A stretch of DNA of 64,000 nt, taken from NCBI GenBank assembly GCA_002270565.1, contig NQMI01000023.1:412708-476707 (forward strand). Direction: 5' to 3'. Made by a program: the position numbers and the translations under genes. The notes beneath the pieces were generated by a model. The model had not been told where the DNA came from and searched no databases. It saw nothing but the letters and a program-made list of their open reading frames with translations. The stretch is from Stenocarpella maydis (Eukaryota; Ascomycota; Sordariomycetes; Diaporthales; Diaporthaceae). Numbering within the stretch: the first letter of the stretch is position 1; each line of letters begins with the position of its first letter. Shown piece after piece: positions 1 to 12,148 of this stretch.

Positions 1-513
1 GAATTCGATGAAAAGAGCATTGTCAGGTATGCGGAAAAGCACTTGGCGGAGCTCAAGTGGAACGGCAGACAGATTCGGAACGCTTTCCAGACAGCGATCG
101 CGCTGGCCGATTTCGAAGCGAGCGAGTCTTCGCAAAAGGACAAAGTTCCGACAATGACCAAGAAACACTTTGCCAAGCTCGGAAAAGCTTCAACGGAATT
201 TGACGAGTACTTGGAGTCCGTACACGGCTTGGATGAGGACAAGAGGGCGAGGAGAGACCAGGAACGAGCCACACTCTCTCGGAGGCCTGAAAAGAGGAAA
301 CCCAAGCGGGGTCATAGCGATGACAGTGACTCCTCGTCCGGGAGCGGCTCGGACACCTCCACTGACAGCTCGACGACGGAGTCTTCTGACAGCGACTCAG
401 GCGACTCTCGTGCAAAGTCCAAGAAGAAGCCAAAGGCGAAGTCGAAGTCGACTAAGAGTAAGGGCAAGGATAAGAAGAAGGGTAAAGAAAAAGGCGTCGA
501 GCGGCAAGAGTAG
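1..513 (+). CDS. AAA-family ATPase, C-terminal part (5' partial)
   Basis: The reading frame is open from base 1, so the gene starts upstream of the window. The first ~75 residues (motif WNGRQIRNAFQTAIALADFE, then HFAKL and STEFDEYL) look like the lid and tail region at the end of large fungal AAA+ ATPases. The last ~80 residues are low complexity: an acidic Asp/Ser stretch followed by a Lys-rich tail, as often ends these proteins. The ATPase core (Walker A and B) lies outside the window, so activity cannot be judged. The stop is TAG at 511-513. A second frame is also open to 559 and gives a different Lys/Ser-rich tail; a short unseen splice could switch frames. Family assignment rests on recall of the WNGRQIRNAF-type motif. 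Confidence 0.7.
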   Translation, partial: EFDEKSIVRYAEKHLAELKWNGRQIRNAFQTAIALADFEASESSQKDKVPTMTKKHFAKLGKASTEFDEYLESVHGLDEDKRARRDQERATLSRRPEKRKPKRGHSDDSDSSSGSGSDTSTDSSTTESSDSDSGDSRAKSKKKPKAKSKSTKSKGKDKKKGKEKGVERQE

Positions 514-1469
514 CAAGGGCCGGGTTGCGAAGGATGACACGACCGTCGACGAAGACTGATCTGCGATGTTTGCGAGGGAGAGGTAAGTGACTTGAATAAT
601 CTTTTTGGGCCCATCATTTCACCATGGACCGTCATTTTGAGTGTTCCACAGAAAGCAATTGGCCTCGTTGGGTTGTGACTGTATCCCACGGTTGTTCTGT
701 TGGCAGCTACTCAAGTACAACTTGCCGGAGCGACGGGAGCAGACGAATAACAAACGAGTGTCGGTAGCTGTTCCTATGACCGGAAAGTAAACTACACGCA
801 ATTTTGCATCCTAAGCAAATCAGGTTCACAGAGTTTTGCTGGGAAAGATCCATTTAAACAGGAGGACAATATAAACCTGGGTGGTTACTAAGTTTGAATG
901 AGAAAGACTGGAGATATTATCATCTCTTGACGTACTAAGCTGTCGTTTGTCTCCGTTTCCTACCCAGGTGCCCTATGAATAATGATGCTGCAAGTTCTCG
1001 GAGATTGTGTTGTTTTTGTTTCCACAACATATTCAATCCTGAAGTCTGCTTCCTGAAGAAGACGAACCTAAGTGTGAGGACGGCTTTTGGCTGCTTGCGA
1101 CTGCATTATTAAGATTTCGTGACGATCTTAACTGTCTTTCAGTATTCTGCTGCTTGGCCCCCTACTATTTACAACTTATCCTAGTGTGGGATTGGGAGTC
1201 GGGCAATCCTGAATTCTAGTAATACGGGCCCAAGTGAGGAGCTGGTCTAGGCATTGGTTACTTTTGAACAGCCGGGTGTCAAGAATCTCTGAGCTTTCCG
1301 CTCGGCTTTGGTGTCAGGATAAGACGAAAGTTGACAGGTGAATGAAATTCAGCAGATTTAATCGCATTTTCACCTAGTAGGAGCAATAGCGTATGCAGTG
1401 TGCTCAAGCCCTCAGGCGTTCAGTGCAGGACTTAAAATTCAGAGTTCAACTGAAGATCCGAACACTAAA
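514..1469. other. Intergenic, convergent 3' ends
   Basis: Space between the 3' end of the AAA ATPase gene and the 3' end of the minus-strand glycosyltransferase gene. It should hold the 3' UTRs of both. Only short unconvincing open frames are present; I see no RNA gene or repeat. Confidence 0.6.
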
Positions 1470-2675
1470 CTAGATTCTCAGTGTCGCCGGTGTCGTCGGT
1501 GTCGCCCTGATCAAAGCATCGTCGTTCAGTGGCGGCAAAAGCTGTTCAACCTGCCGCTTCGATCGCCAGTGCACAGTGCCGTACCTATATAGTTCTCCGT
1601 ATGTTCCTGGCCTGTGGTCCGCATCTGTGAGACCCTCCCTCTTTACCAAGTCCCCAAGCGCAGGCAAGCCACCTGCCGAGTTGTGATACACTTTGTACAT
1701 GTGGCTGTTCTCCAGCATTTCAACCACGAACCTCTCAGCCGCAGCCCTCTTCTCCGTGCTCGGGTCATCAAGACGGGTCGTGAAATATTCGGCTTGTTTT
1801 GCACCGTCGTAATCAGTCTTGATGGCCCCAAGCACACCATTCCGGATGCCCTCGACCATGAAGGCCCTCTTCTCAAAGACCACGCGCCCATTCCACCCCG
1901 TCTCGACGTCGAGAAGGTTTCTCGTGCGGTCGCCGATAAGCATCTGGGCGACGTAATCGCTCATCTCGAGGACTTTGTCCTTGAAGTTCCAGTCTGACAT
2001 GCCATCGGCGATGCCGATTTCCTGTACCAGGGGATGCTTGTGGAAGCCACGCTCGTTGGTGCGACCCCTCCACAGCTCTCTGTACCCGTCGTGCCAGTTC
2101 CTGATGAAGACGGAGCCGTTTCTCGCGGCCAGCATGAAGTTGCCGAAGCTGCCCCATTTCCTCCTTATCTGGCCAGTGATGATCCACAGCCCGAGCTCGT
2201 ATGGATCTGGGCCCGAGAGCGCATCCCAAAACAGGTCGTCGAGGTGCGTGTGGAGCATGTTGCCGACGTCCATCCAGACCCCACCGTGCTCGTAGAGCAA
2301 TGGAAGACGTATCAGGTCCGAAGTGTGTTGTGCCTTGTGAGATCCGTCCATGGTGTTGTGGATGACACAATCTGGAAGCCATTCTTTGCCGACGAAGTTG
2401 TAGATGTTGTTGGGCGAACCATCGACGAGGTCGACGACGCGGACTGTCCAGCTGGGGCCGAGCTTTCGCACCCAGTTAAGGACGGTGCATCGGTAGCTGG
2501 GGTACATGTAGTGTAGGCCCTTGTCCCAGAAGGCCCAGACGTTCTTTTCCGATGTGATTGGGCGGAAAGTGTCGAGTTCGGCCATGATGTCGGCATCGGA
2601 CCGCAGGTCCAGCTCAGACTGCGGGACTTCTTCGAGGCGAGTAGCTGATTTTGGGATGGCAAAGAACTGCGTCAT
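1470..2675 (-). CDS. Glycosyltransferase of the capsular-polysaccharide/GT32-like type
   Basis: Single-exon gene of 401 aa. The middle contains the sugar-transferase signature: HTSDLIRLPLLYEHGGVWMD (about residues 118-137), in which the GGVWMDVG segment replaces the usual GGVYLD metal/nucleotide-sugar motif (DxD-like). Upstream, NVWAFWDKG and the following Pro/Tyr-rich region match the start of the nucleotide-sugar fold in the Caps_synth/Gly_transf_sug families. No signal peptide or membrane helix is evident, unlike Golgi Och1-type enzymes, so it may be cytosolic or recruited. The acceptor sugar is unknown. The ATG at 2675 is the first Met of the frame and starts the conserved region about 45 residues in. 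It is divergent from the esterase gene at 3224 and shares a 548-bp upstream region with it. Confidence 0.72.
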   Translation of the reverse strand: MTQFFAIPKSATRLEEVPQSELDLRSDADIMAELDTFRPITSEKNVWAFWDKGLHYMYPSYRCTVLNWVRKLGPSWTVRVVDLVDGSPNNIYNFVGKEWLPDCVIHNTMDGSHKAQHTSDLIRLPLLYEHGGVWMDVGNMLHTHLDDLFWDALSGPDPYELGLWIITGQIRRKWGSFGNFMLAARNGSVFIRNWHDGYRELWRGRTNERGFHKHPLVQEIGIADGMSDWNFKDKVLEMSDYVAQMLIGDRTRNLLDVETGWNGRVVFEKRAFMVEGIRNGVLGAIKTDYDGAKQAEYFTTRLDDPSTEKRAAAERFVVEMLENSHMYKVYHNSAGGLPALGDLVKREGLTDADHRPGTYGELYRYGTVHWRSKRQVEQLLPPLNDDALIRATPTTPATLRI

Positions 2676-3223
2676 GACGAAGTCTGGACTTTACTTGTGA
2701 TTGTTGCGGCGGTGTTTAATCCCCCCCCCCCGAATGCTTTCGTTGTTCAGAGCTCGATAGCTTCTTATAAATCCCCTGAGCCGAGACTGATGTCTAAGTA
2801 CCTTGGGAACTGGTATCTCACAGGTTCCTATTTAGAAACAGCGGCGATGAATCATCTCATCTCATACGGCACCTTTCAGGGGTCAACGATGTTAGTTTGG
2901 GGCTGGGTACGAAACCGAGGCGCTAGCCAGTAGTGCTGGAGCACTGTTGCCGTGATTTAGTATGCACGGACTGTATTCACACAGCCATCTCACTTCAGCA
3001 TTTCACATTATGGCTCATCTTGCATTTGTACCACCTGGGGACACAATGGATTGCCGCGCTGGATAATTCAGACATATAAATAAACCTAAGGACTCGCTCA
3101 AATAAGGCAACATGGCATCGAGAGTGTCAAAACAAGCTGCTAAGCACCGTGGCCGTTCAATTCCATGGAAACGCTTTCTCGATTTAGTTCTCACTGAACC
3201 AAGACAGCCTCACCTTCTGCATC
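2676..3223. promoter_or_regulatory. Divergent promoter region
   Basis: Region between two divergently transcribed genes (glycosyltransferase and esterase). It carries an 11-base C run at 2721-2731. Short open frames here show no family motif. No specific factor site can be named. Confidence 0.4.
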
Positions 3224-4585
3224 ATGATCTACACGAAATCTAGGCCAGACTATGTCGATCTCGATATCAACTTCCAGCCACTTCCCAAGCACGGCCACCT
3301 CTCTGAGAAGCATCCCGCTTATGACGCCGCTGAAGAAGCCATCGGCGAAGGTTATTCACAGCTCCATTGTTTGCCAGACTTCGAGAGTTTCCGGACTGCC
3401 GCCGGCGACGCTGACGCGACGATCCCTCCGGGAGGACCCGACCGGTATCGAGACGTGACCACTGAGCTCATGTACTTTGAGACCCGAGACGGACACAAGG
3501 CTGAACTCAAGATTTACAAGTCGCCAAAAGTTGAGTCAAATGCTGTTCTGATGTACCGTATGCATGGAGGTGGTAAGCCGACCCCTTTTGATGCTTGACT
3601 CGTGGAGCTAAAACCCGCTGATGATTTCTGCACCAGCCTGGTGCGTAGGACGCCACGAAGTTGATGGCGCCGAGAATGTGTATGCTGCTACCAACAAGAA
3701 CATCGTAGTCGTCAGTGTTGACTACCGACTGTAAGTCTGAGCCGATGTCTTTGCCGCTCCCGTCCTCGAGAGTATTTCACTGACACACATGCAGAGCTCC
3801 GGAGTACCCCTTCCCATATCCTCTCCAGGACAGCTATGATGGCCTCTTATGGGTAAGTCTTATAACAACAGGGGGCTACCCCCAAAGTTCGGTGTTTAAG
3901 TGTTCTCTTTAGTGCAAAGACAATGCAAGCCTACTGGGAGTAAACCCAGAGCGTATAATCCTCAGCGGCAGCAGTGCAGGAGCTAACCTTGTAAGATCTC
4001 ATCACGCTCTGTATTTTGTTTCTAAACGCTAACTAATGTGTTCAAGGCCGCCGCGCTGGCTATCGAGTGCAGAGACAACGGCATCACAGGCGTCATCGCC
4101 CAGGTCCTCCATTTCCCAGCAACCTGCCACCCAAAATTCTTCCCCAAGGATCGGTACGAGTTTGGCAGCTACATCCAGAACTACGAAAACCCAGTCCTGA
4201 GCACGCTGCGGTATGAGGCCTGTCTCGATGTATACGTGCCCGACGCCGTTCCCGACCATCGCCATTCGCCACTCCTGGCAAAGTCATTGCAAGGCTTGCC
4301 ACCAACATGTGCGTCGCCACGAAAATCCCCCCCGGCAGGCTGATGAGCTGACTGGTCCACGAAACAGTGATACAATGTGCAGGGTCCGATATTTTGCGTG
4401 ACGAGGCCTTTGGCTATGCTGAGGCTCTACAAGATGCTGGAATCGATGTGAACATCTTTTGTTATAAAGGATTGCCACATTGCTTCCCTGTAATCCTGGA
4501 AGCCATGTCTGAGACTTCTTCTTTCTATGAAAGCTACCAGAGATTTCTGCAAGAAATTTGTGCATTTTCTAATCAAGAGACATAG
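3224..4585 (+). CDS. Alpha/beta hydrolase, hormone-sensitive-lipase-type esterase
   Basis: Six exons read from splice sites and frame: 3224-3572, 3637-3730, 3795-3852, 3913-3990, 4047-4308, 4368-4585; they join to 352 aa. The protein has the oxyanion-hole motif HGGAW (residues 114-118, split by intron 1), the DYRLAPE motif typical of the family (across intron 2), the nucleophile elbow GSSAG (Ser188) and, near the end, GSDILRDE and LPHCF, which supply the Asp and His of the triad. All catalytic parts are present, so the enzyme is probably active on small acyl esters or lactones. No signal peptide is seen, so it is likely intracellular. The physiological substrate is unknown. It belongs to the alpha/beta hydrolase fold-3 family (fungal arylesterase/acetyl-hydrolase type). 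Confidence 0.88.
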
Positions 4586-6742
4586 CTGGAAACATTAACT
4601 CCCAGAGGTATAGACATATTTTTGAAATGGCAGGAATAGTTTCTTTGGATCGGATGGAACAGGTTTGAATTTCTACTGAGAACAGATACGATGATGTCAC
4701 TGGGTAATTCCATGTAAGGCTCAGGAAAGCAAATTCTGGAGGTGATGATGTGGGTACTTAAGTCAATTGGAAGAGCTCTCATCAAAAACGGTATTGGATG
4801 AAGTCTTAATAGCCTAGGCCACTGTAGCACATATTAGGTATAAAGCTCATCATCCTTGATATCCTCAGATATGTAGCTGATGTGTTCATCTTCTCGTTCC
4901 GAGTACTCTGCCTTCATCTTGCTCAGTAACGAATACCTCTCAAAGGTAAATCCCCTTGCTTCTAGAGCTGGAATCGCATCCATGAACATTCTGTCTTCCA
5001 TGAGAAACACCCTGAAATGTATCAGTACCTCATCGGGCTGGTTACCAACACCCTGAATATAGGTCGAAGCCGCTGGTCGTGCACCAGCTCGTGAAGAGCT
5101 GTCGATCACCAGATGTATATCCTAAGCCCAATCCTGCTATTCCCACATTATATTACGGTATCAAGTGGAAATTATCTCGCGAGGCTCTTGAATGCGTAGC
5201 ACAGTACCGTGATATCTTGGGCCTCTGGGTCTTCTTACAGGTCCTTGAATACTACAAGGGCATACTGTTTCTCATAACCAACCGAGTTGGGCAGCTAAAC
5301 GAAGCATCTCAGTCTCGAATTCACTTGGCTATTTATTACTCTTCTCTGGACCAATAGCAGACTGAGCAGATATTTAAGGCGAACCTTCAAAGACTTCGAC
5401 ATACCGATGCGATAAGGTGCAAATTTGAAGGGGTACCTGCTCTCCAGATTGATGACGAAAAGGCACTGGAGTTCACACGAAGACCACTTATCAACACCAA
5501 GAACCCCTCTTCATGTAAGCGATCGTTCTCGCAGTAGAATGGAAGGCAGATAAGAAATGCGTTCCGCTTGGCTTCTTCGCTAGCATATCGTTCCATTGCG
5601 GATTGCGAACAACGATCTTCCAAGCAAGGCGAAAGTACAAGGGGAGCTGAGCCACTCCTCCTTGATTCTTAACGATAAGCAGTTTAAAAAGGTTACCAAC
5701 ACCATGCAAGACTTTAACGAGCACTTTATACAGACCAGGGGCTTCTCGGACGCCGACTGAGCCTTTTTAGCAAATAACCAAGCAGACTTCTGGAAGGACA
5801 TGACCTCTAGGTCCTCAAGCTTCGCACAGGAAAGATCTGGGATATGAGAGGCCGTACTCTCCATGGAATGTACGGGAAAGATCTGGCGCTCGTGAGTTCC
5901 CACGGAAAGCCACAGAACCGGAGAGGGAGTTCTATGATTCTAGGGAATCGCCATACAGGCCCAGAGCATCATTCCAACGCATCAATCCTTACCCCGCCAG
6001 GCCTGATTATAAAGGGTAGTTCTTATCCCAGCGGCAAGACAGTGCGTCTAGAGGACGGGATGTAGCTTTTGGAGACATGAGTGATACTTCACACAATAGC
6101 CAGCAGGCAGGGTTCCGGGAGCAAGGTCTTCCAGCATCAAGGGCTCTTAACGAATTTCGAAATCACCACGGATATCGGTATCGCGAGCAGCCCAAAGGGC
6201 CTTCCAGTCTCCCCAGTGACTTCGGAGGTGGTCCCTGTGCCCAAGGACAGAGTGAGACGTGGGAAAGAGGTGATGATGCTAACTACACGTGAGGTATCAT
6301 TTGGTGGGGGGGGAGGGGGCGAAAATCATGCAGTGCGTTAATTGTAATGTGAAACGCATCCATAACTCAGAGTATATAGAGGTTAAGTTCATAAGAATAA
6401 GTACGGTTTCAAGGTGATGCTGATGTCACGAGATGTGTTTTCGGACGCGTATTTGCTGCGTTGGGAAGAAAATATATTAATTAGTAAGTAGGCGGTGACG
6501 CGAAGACGCGTATTTGTGGGGGAATACGCGAAGTCTTCCTGAACTATCCGCGCCCCACTATATATAGCGGCCTTGCAAAGGAAAGACTACCAATATGTGA
6601 CAGGCATCATTCATAGCATTTACCCACAGAGCCAAGAATATTGTCATCGTCGTGACCTTTTCAGATCCCTCCCACAGCATTCTTATGTCTGTTCTATGTT
6701 GTGTAGGCCGAACTGACTGCCAATGGACACTACCTACCGATC
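4586..6742. other. Gene-poor stretch with unrecognised minus-strand open frames
   Basis: No recognised gene in 2.1 kb. Two minus-strand frames look somewhat protein-like: 4834-5109 (91 codons) and 5491-5903 (overlapping frames with a shift). Both contain the 13-base word GGTGTTGGTAACC read as GVGN, at about 5039-5051 and 5690-5702. They could be remains of one degraded gene, but I do not recognise a family. A G-rich run lies at 6305-6319. A TATATATA at 6559-6566 could serve the HET gene that follows. Confidence 0.3.
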
Positions 6743-8697
6743 ATGGAAACGACAGATCACACCGGCCATTACTTGCACCTAACGTGGCCCCGTTCCACTC
6801 CCGAATGCTACGGCGTGTGCAAAGGCACCGACTCGCAATCCGCGGAGGCCGGGGCGATTGTCCACACCAAGGCTCTGTCCCTTGACTGAGTCAAACAGGA
6901 CGGCGATCGCGGATGTCCCAAATGTAGCATCATCTACCTCAGTTGCAGGAGGTTCCAGAGCTCAGACATGACACTGATGGTGTCCTGCAACGTGGATAAC
7001 CCCGGGGTCATAAGCATATTTGAAGCCCCGCTCTACCACAAATTTGATGCCGGGCACCAGGCCGGGCGCGAGCAGCGTCGGATCCAGCTGTACGTTCAAG
7101 TTGGCACACCCCAGCCGGCGTGGGACTACATCAGACCCGCGCGCTCTCCAGTGGCAATGCGGCGTGATAAGTTTGGCCCGGCGCTCGCTGGGTGGATAAG
7201 TCAGTGCACCTCGATTGCGGCTCACAAGAACTGCCCCCCTGGGAACACAGTAATTCCTCATCGTGTCCTCAATGTGGGCACGCAGACTGAGCCCTCTCTA
7301 TCTCTTCATGTCTCTTCCGGAGAGACTGGCCGTTATGTGGCACTCAGTTATTGCTGGGGAGACAAGCACCTACCCAGGACAGTGCGAGCAAATATCGCAC
7401 AATACCAGCAAGAGATTGGCTTCCACGAGCTCCCCAAGGGTTTCCAGGATGCCATCACCGTCACTCGCACAATCGGGGTCGAGTATCTGTGGATTGACGC
7501 TCTGTGCATTGTGCAAGACGACGAAGCCGATTGGCAGACGGATCATCCAATATGGTCACCTACTATAGCGACGCCTACCTAGTGATAGCTGCCACTCATT
7601 CCTACGATCCCACTAAGGGGTTTCTCGATCCCGTAGGGGCTCGCCCCTTTGATACGGAGTCTTGGGGTTCCCCAACCGAGATAGGATGCATCAGAAACCC
7701 GGATTCCAGCACATCGCTCCTGTATCGAAGAATACTCCAAGGGATGCACTGGGAGGGCCAACACGTTGCGCCCCTCGGCCTCTCCCCCCTCAACAGCAGA
7801 GCGTGGGCCCTCCAGGAGAACCTGCTGGCCCGGAGAATTGTCCACTTTGCCCGTGCCGAAATGCTGTGGGAATGTGTGGAAGAGATGAAGTGCGAATGTA
7901 TGGAGACGGACAATATCGATTCTCCCACGAGGCCCGGGGGCGTGAACAGGAAGCGCCAATTCCTGCCTCTACCTTATGACGCGGGAACACCCAACCTATA
8001 TGGCCTTTGGATGGGTATCCTACAGCAGTACTCCCGCCTGAACTTATCACGCGAGTCTGACCGGTTGCCAGCCCTGTCGGGGCTGGCGAAGCTGTGGGAG
8101 TCCCGAGGCGCGGGCACGTACCTGGCTGGCTTCTGGAGGGAAAACATCCTCGAGTCCATAACGTGGATAATCCCCGACGCGAACCCGCGCAGGCGCGCAA
8201 GCGAGTACCGAGCTCCCTCCTGGTCTCCCTTCTCGCTGGAATACACGGATGCCCGCGGCGGCCACAGGCCCCGGATCCCATTCTTCCACGTGACTAACCA
8301 GGTGGACAACAAGGTTGTGAGAAGAGACGCCGAGGTGCTAGGCGCAGGAGTAACCGCGGCTGGCGCGGACCCCACCGGGCAGGTCAGAGGCGGATTTGTT
8401 CTGCTTCGGGGCCGCATGGCCCGGGCAAATGCGTGGAGCGGACCGGACGAGCACTTCTGCATCTTAAAGTTTGGTGAACAGCGCCTGCGCGCGTTGGTAC
8501 AATGGGATATCCCGATAAAACTCTGCCAGGGACTTGTAGTGGCTCTGATCCTGGTTGGCTATTCGGGATTTGGCCATCCCATAGCACTTGTTCTGAGACC
8601 TTGCGGGGACGATTATGAAAGGGTTGGTATTGTGGCAGACAGGTGCCTATATGAACAGCTCTCGGTAGGAGCTAAAGAGATTGTCAACATCATATGA
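6743..8697 (+). pseudogene. HET-domain (heterokaryon incompatibility) protein, broken frame
   Basis: The HET domain is clear: RYVALSYCWGDK, then GFQDAITVTRTIGVEYLWIDALCIVQDDEADW, then (in the next frame) YYSDAYLVIAATHSYD and the long C-terminal region ending at 8697. HET proteins trigger cell death when unlike mycelia fuse. Two breaks are visible. First, the frame that opens at ATG 6743 is stopped by TGA at 6887-6889, after which the same frame continues with a CPKC motif that normally starts the domain. An intron with a weak GTGTGC donor and CAG end could remove this stop. Second, the frame must shift near 7541-7545, between IVQDDEADWQT and SSNMVTYYSDAYLV; no intron fits there, so it is a one-base indel or a sequencing error. 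ATG 6968 is a possible shorter start. Part of a non-self recognition repertoire; inactive as read. Confidence 0.8.
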
Positions 8698-10192
8698 ACA
8701 TACCGTCTTGGTTGATGAGAGCTTTCTTGTTGACGAGCTACTACGGAACTGTATTTGTCGAGGTCCTTGTCACCGCGGCAAGACGATATAGCCCAGGCTA
8801 ACATATTGTGATCGTAGAAATTGGCCATAATATCATGGAGAAGGTGGCAGTATCTGAAGCAAGCAACACCGGCATCCATGAGCCTGACGAACTTATGGGC
8901 ATCGGCACCTCAGGGTGGTTCCAGTAGCGCGAGTGGGGCTCCCTAAGGCAACGGAAGGAAAATGGGATTGGGGCGCAATGTCATTGCTGTATCCACATGA
9001 GGCATGATCTGAGGGTGGTCATGATTGATCTTCTTTTCCTTGGTGTGAAGTGTGTTGAGGACCTGGGTAAGCCTACCGAGGTATGAGAAAGGGCTTTGAG
9101 CGCTGTAGCGTAAAATTGCTGCTGTTGCTCATTGACTGTTGGACATTGCACATGTTACGCCGCAGGTAATTTTCACTGACAAGAAGGGAGATGCCCCAGC
9201 TCATACCAATCCAATGATACCCCGGCATGCTTACTACCCGTCTCGTGGCATTACGTGGCATGCTTGACCTGGTTATATTCTGTCACACGAGAGTAAGCCT
9301 GTCCGTACAAACTTCGAAATCCCGAGCCTCCAGTAAGGTAGTGCTGGATAAGAGGTCAACACTTGTCTTGACCTCCTTCGGGCTCTGTCTGAGCCTGAGC
9401 GGAGCATATCACTTTTCTTTTACCTGGGAGCCAGCGCCTCAATGTTCGCACCAAGAGACGCCCCGCCCGGTGCTTGATCCGGCAGGAGCCAAGTATCTGA
9501 GCCGTCTTGTGGTTACACAGCATATAGCCTACTGTTGCCTATCATATCAATCGAGGATAACAGGTCAGGCTCCTCGCGCGATTTGGGTTTGGGGGCGGGG
9601 CAGTGCCAGTTATGATGATCGTCGGCTAGCTGTACCACATGTATGCGTCCTTATGGATCAGTCTGACCACCAGCCCAGACTTTTTGACGCAAACGACGGC
9701 TAACACGGGAAGGAGACTGGGCCACGAATAAGTTCGATGCCCCGATGCGGCCTCCAACCTAGAAGGTTGCCGCCCCCACCAACACCATCACGGCCTCTTT
9801 CCCGTGACTGCCCAGGTGGCCGTCAGATTACTAGTGTTTCTTGTGCGACTGATGCGGTGTCACCCATTCTACTGTGCCCTCAAGGAACGACTGTCGCATT
9901 CATAGATTGGTTGCGCGTTCACAGAATGCCTATCAAGAATTGCCGCGGTATTGAGTGGATATTTACCGGGGCGAAGTGGCCCTCTCACCACTTCTGAAAT
10001 GAGAAGCCTGGCCGCTCATGTCAGAGCCCCATTTGCTCGCTTCATCCAGGGGACCGACGTGTCTCTACTCTTGTCTCTCAAAATTTGATGTTTCTGCACC
10101 AGCCGTGTAATGACGGTCAGCGGTAGCTTTCTCCCGACGAAGTCGTCCCTCTCTATCGACCGCCTCGTACAAGGGCCGGCACTAGCCATAAC
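8698..10192. other. Intergenic, nothing recognised
   Basis: About 1.5 kb with a few open frames (for example 9227-9703, 158 codons) that show no family motif, no consistent splice structure and no codon pattern I would trust. It holds the 3' flank of the HET gene and the promoter of the membrane protein at 10193. Confidence 0.45.
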
Positions 10193-11692
10193 ATGTCCTC
10201 CGGCTCACACGTGCGAGGGGACCCCTGGCTGATCCAGGTTCTCACACCCATCGTTGTACTAGTCACTACCTTTGTCGGCGTTCGGATTTTTCTGCGGTTC
10301 ACCAGGCGGGCAGGCTTCTGGCTCGACGACTGGTTAATCCTCGCCTCACTGGTTTTCGCTTGGGGGATGTATACTATATCCATCCTGACCGTGCTGCTAG
10401 GGGGGATTGGGACGCCGTATAGCGTCAATCGGGCTACTGACCCCACAATGGCCTGGATGGGGCACAATTCGAAGGTAAACGACGGCACTATTGATCCCTA
10501 CGTCGCTGCAAGAAGATCGAGAGGGATGGAAGAGGGTAAAAGAGCAAAACTAGCTGACCACGGCCTACGCACATAGCTACTCTACGCCGGCCAGATGTTC
10601 TACGCAAGCGCTATCATGACAGCCAAACTCAGCATCCTCGCACTTTACTGGAGGCTATTTCCAACCGCCTTCATGAAGCGCGGCTGTGTCGTCCTTGCCG
10701 TGCTGACGGCCATGTGGTGGATGGCAGGCGTGCTGGTCGACATCTTCCAGTGCACACCTGTCGGCAAGGCCTTCGACGTCTCGATCCAGACCGGCAGCTG
10801 CATCTCCCAGGCCGCGTACTGCCTGGGCATGATCATCCCCAACATCCTCATCGACGTGATGATCCTCTGCCTGCCCACCGTCGAGGTCTCAAAGCTGCAC
10901 CTGCCGCGGGGCCAGAGGTGCGCCGTGGGCAGCGTGTTCCTCCTCGGCGCCGGCGTCACCTCCGCCAGCGGCGTGAGGTTGTACTACCACCTGCAGCTGG
11001 TGGAAGCACATGCAAGGGACAACGGGACCTTCGACTTTACCAGTGAGTGTGGCAGCGTCCGCGCTGCTCCCCCGCCTCATCACAAGGCAGTCAGTCCCCT
11101 GTAGCATAGTTAAGGGAACCGGTCGCTGACCATGTGGTGTCGCCGGTGGATAGTGGTCCTGTTTAAGCCGCAGCTATGGATGACTATTGAGCCCGACATG
11201 GCCATCATCTGCGCCTGCCTGCCCGTCATGCGACCCCTTGTAACAATGCTCCGGGCCTCGCCGTTCTACCGCTCCATCGCTTCGTATATCACGGCGGGGG
11301 CCAGCGCTGGCCGGAGTAGTACCAAGCAGGGCGCTTCAAACACCACTGCGGGGTCTTGGACGGCCCCGAGCAGTGCGGCGCGGTACGCGGCCAGGGGCAG
11401 CAGCAGCCGGGGCATCCATCGGCATCCTTCAGAATACGCCATGTCATCGTTCGACTCCTTGGAGTACCTGAGGGACGAGGATCTGGAGGCCGGGCGGCTC
11501 GTGCGGGACGTTCGAGCGTGGCCTCCGCTCGGGGACAACTCGAACAGCGTCGGGTGCCAGACACAGGTCAGCACGAGTCATAGCACAGGGCCTCGTGAGG
11601 TCCCACAGGGGGTCATAGCAGTGACGACTGTTGTGGATTGTCACGAGACAATTGGTGTCTCTCCAGTGAGAGGATCAGCAGGGCCAGTCTAA
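10193..11692 (+). CDS. Seven-TM rhodopsin-domain integral membrane protein
   Basis: Three exons, 10193-10474, 10577-11042 and 11154-11692, join to 428 aa. The family marks are all present: VRIFLRFTRRAGFWLDDWLILASL (helix 2 with the LDDW motif), MTAKLSILALYWRLFPT, FQCTPVGKAF, CISQAAYCLGMIIPNILIDVMILCLP, and LWMTIEPDMAIICACLPVMRPL in the last exon. About seven hydrophobic helices are followed by a ~130-residue cytoplasmic tail rich in Ser, Thr, Gly and Arg. This is the large fungal family of rhodopsin-domain proteins, related in layout to Pth11-like receptors, here without a CFEM domain. Function is not known for most members; a role as plasma-membrane sensor is inferred. A paralogue of the same family is at 35482. 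Confidence 0.86.
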
Positions 11693-12148
11693 AATACACT
11701 ACAAGCAGTGGGTCTTAATGAGATCCCCTTCTCTCCTCGGTAGGTTCGCATTAGCACAATACTGTTAACATACACAACGGCAACAAGATGCACTCAGGAC
11801 TCTGGAGGTGAGCTGGACGAAGGCAAAGAAAGCCAGAGCGCCTCGGACTCCATCAGGCCTGTGCCTCCCTCCGAGCAAGACCATCTGAAGCCGGCTTCCT
11901 GCTGGGCCCAACTAGAGGCCGCTGCAAAACGCCAACCCCCAGTGACATGATGGGCTGTGCGTCAAGTGGGTGTGCTAAGTGACTACTCAAGTATGAAGTT
12001 GGATTTGGACCAGGATTAAAACACCAAGCACACTAATAAATACCCCATACCTGGAGGTTCGAACTTGAAACCTCCCCAAGAGATAAAGCTCATGCGGGGC
12101 ATTATCCAGGCCATTATAGCAGTGATGCTTGCCGGATATCTCCAACAT
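11693..12148. other. Intergenic
   Basis: Between the membrane protein gene and the short tandem repeat. No gene, RNA or mobile element recognised. Confidence 0.5.

Noticed and set aside
2697..2933. Open frame between the glycosyltransferase and esterase genes
   Set aside because: Runs through a C homopolymer in a promoter region and has no motif.
9227..9703. 158-codon open frame on the plus strand
   Set aside because: No recognisable motif and unlikely composition; probably chance.
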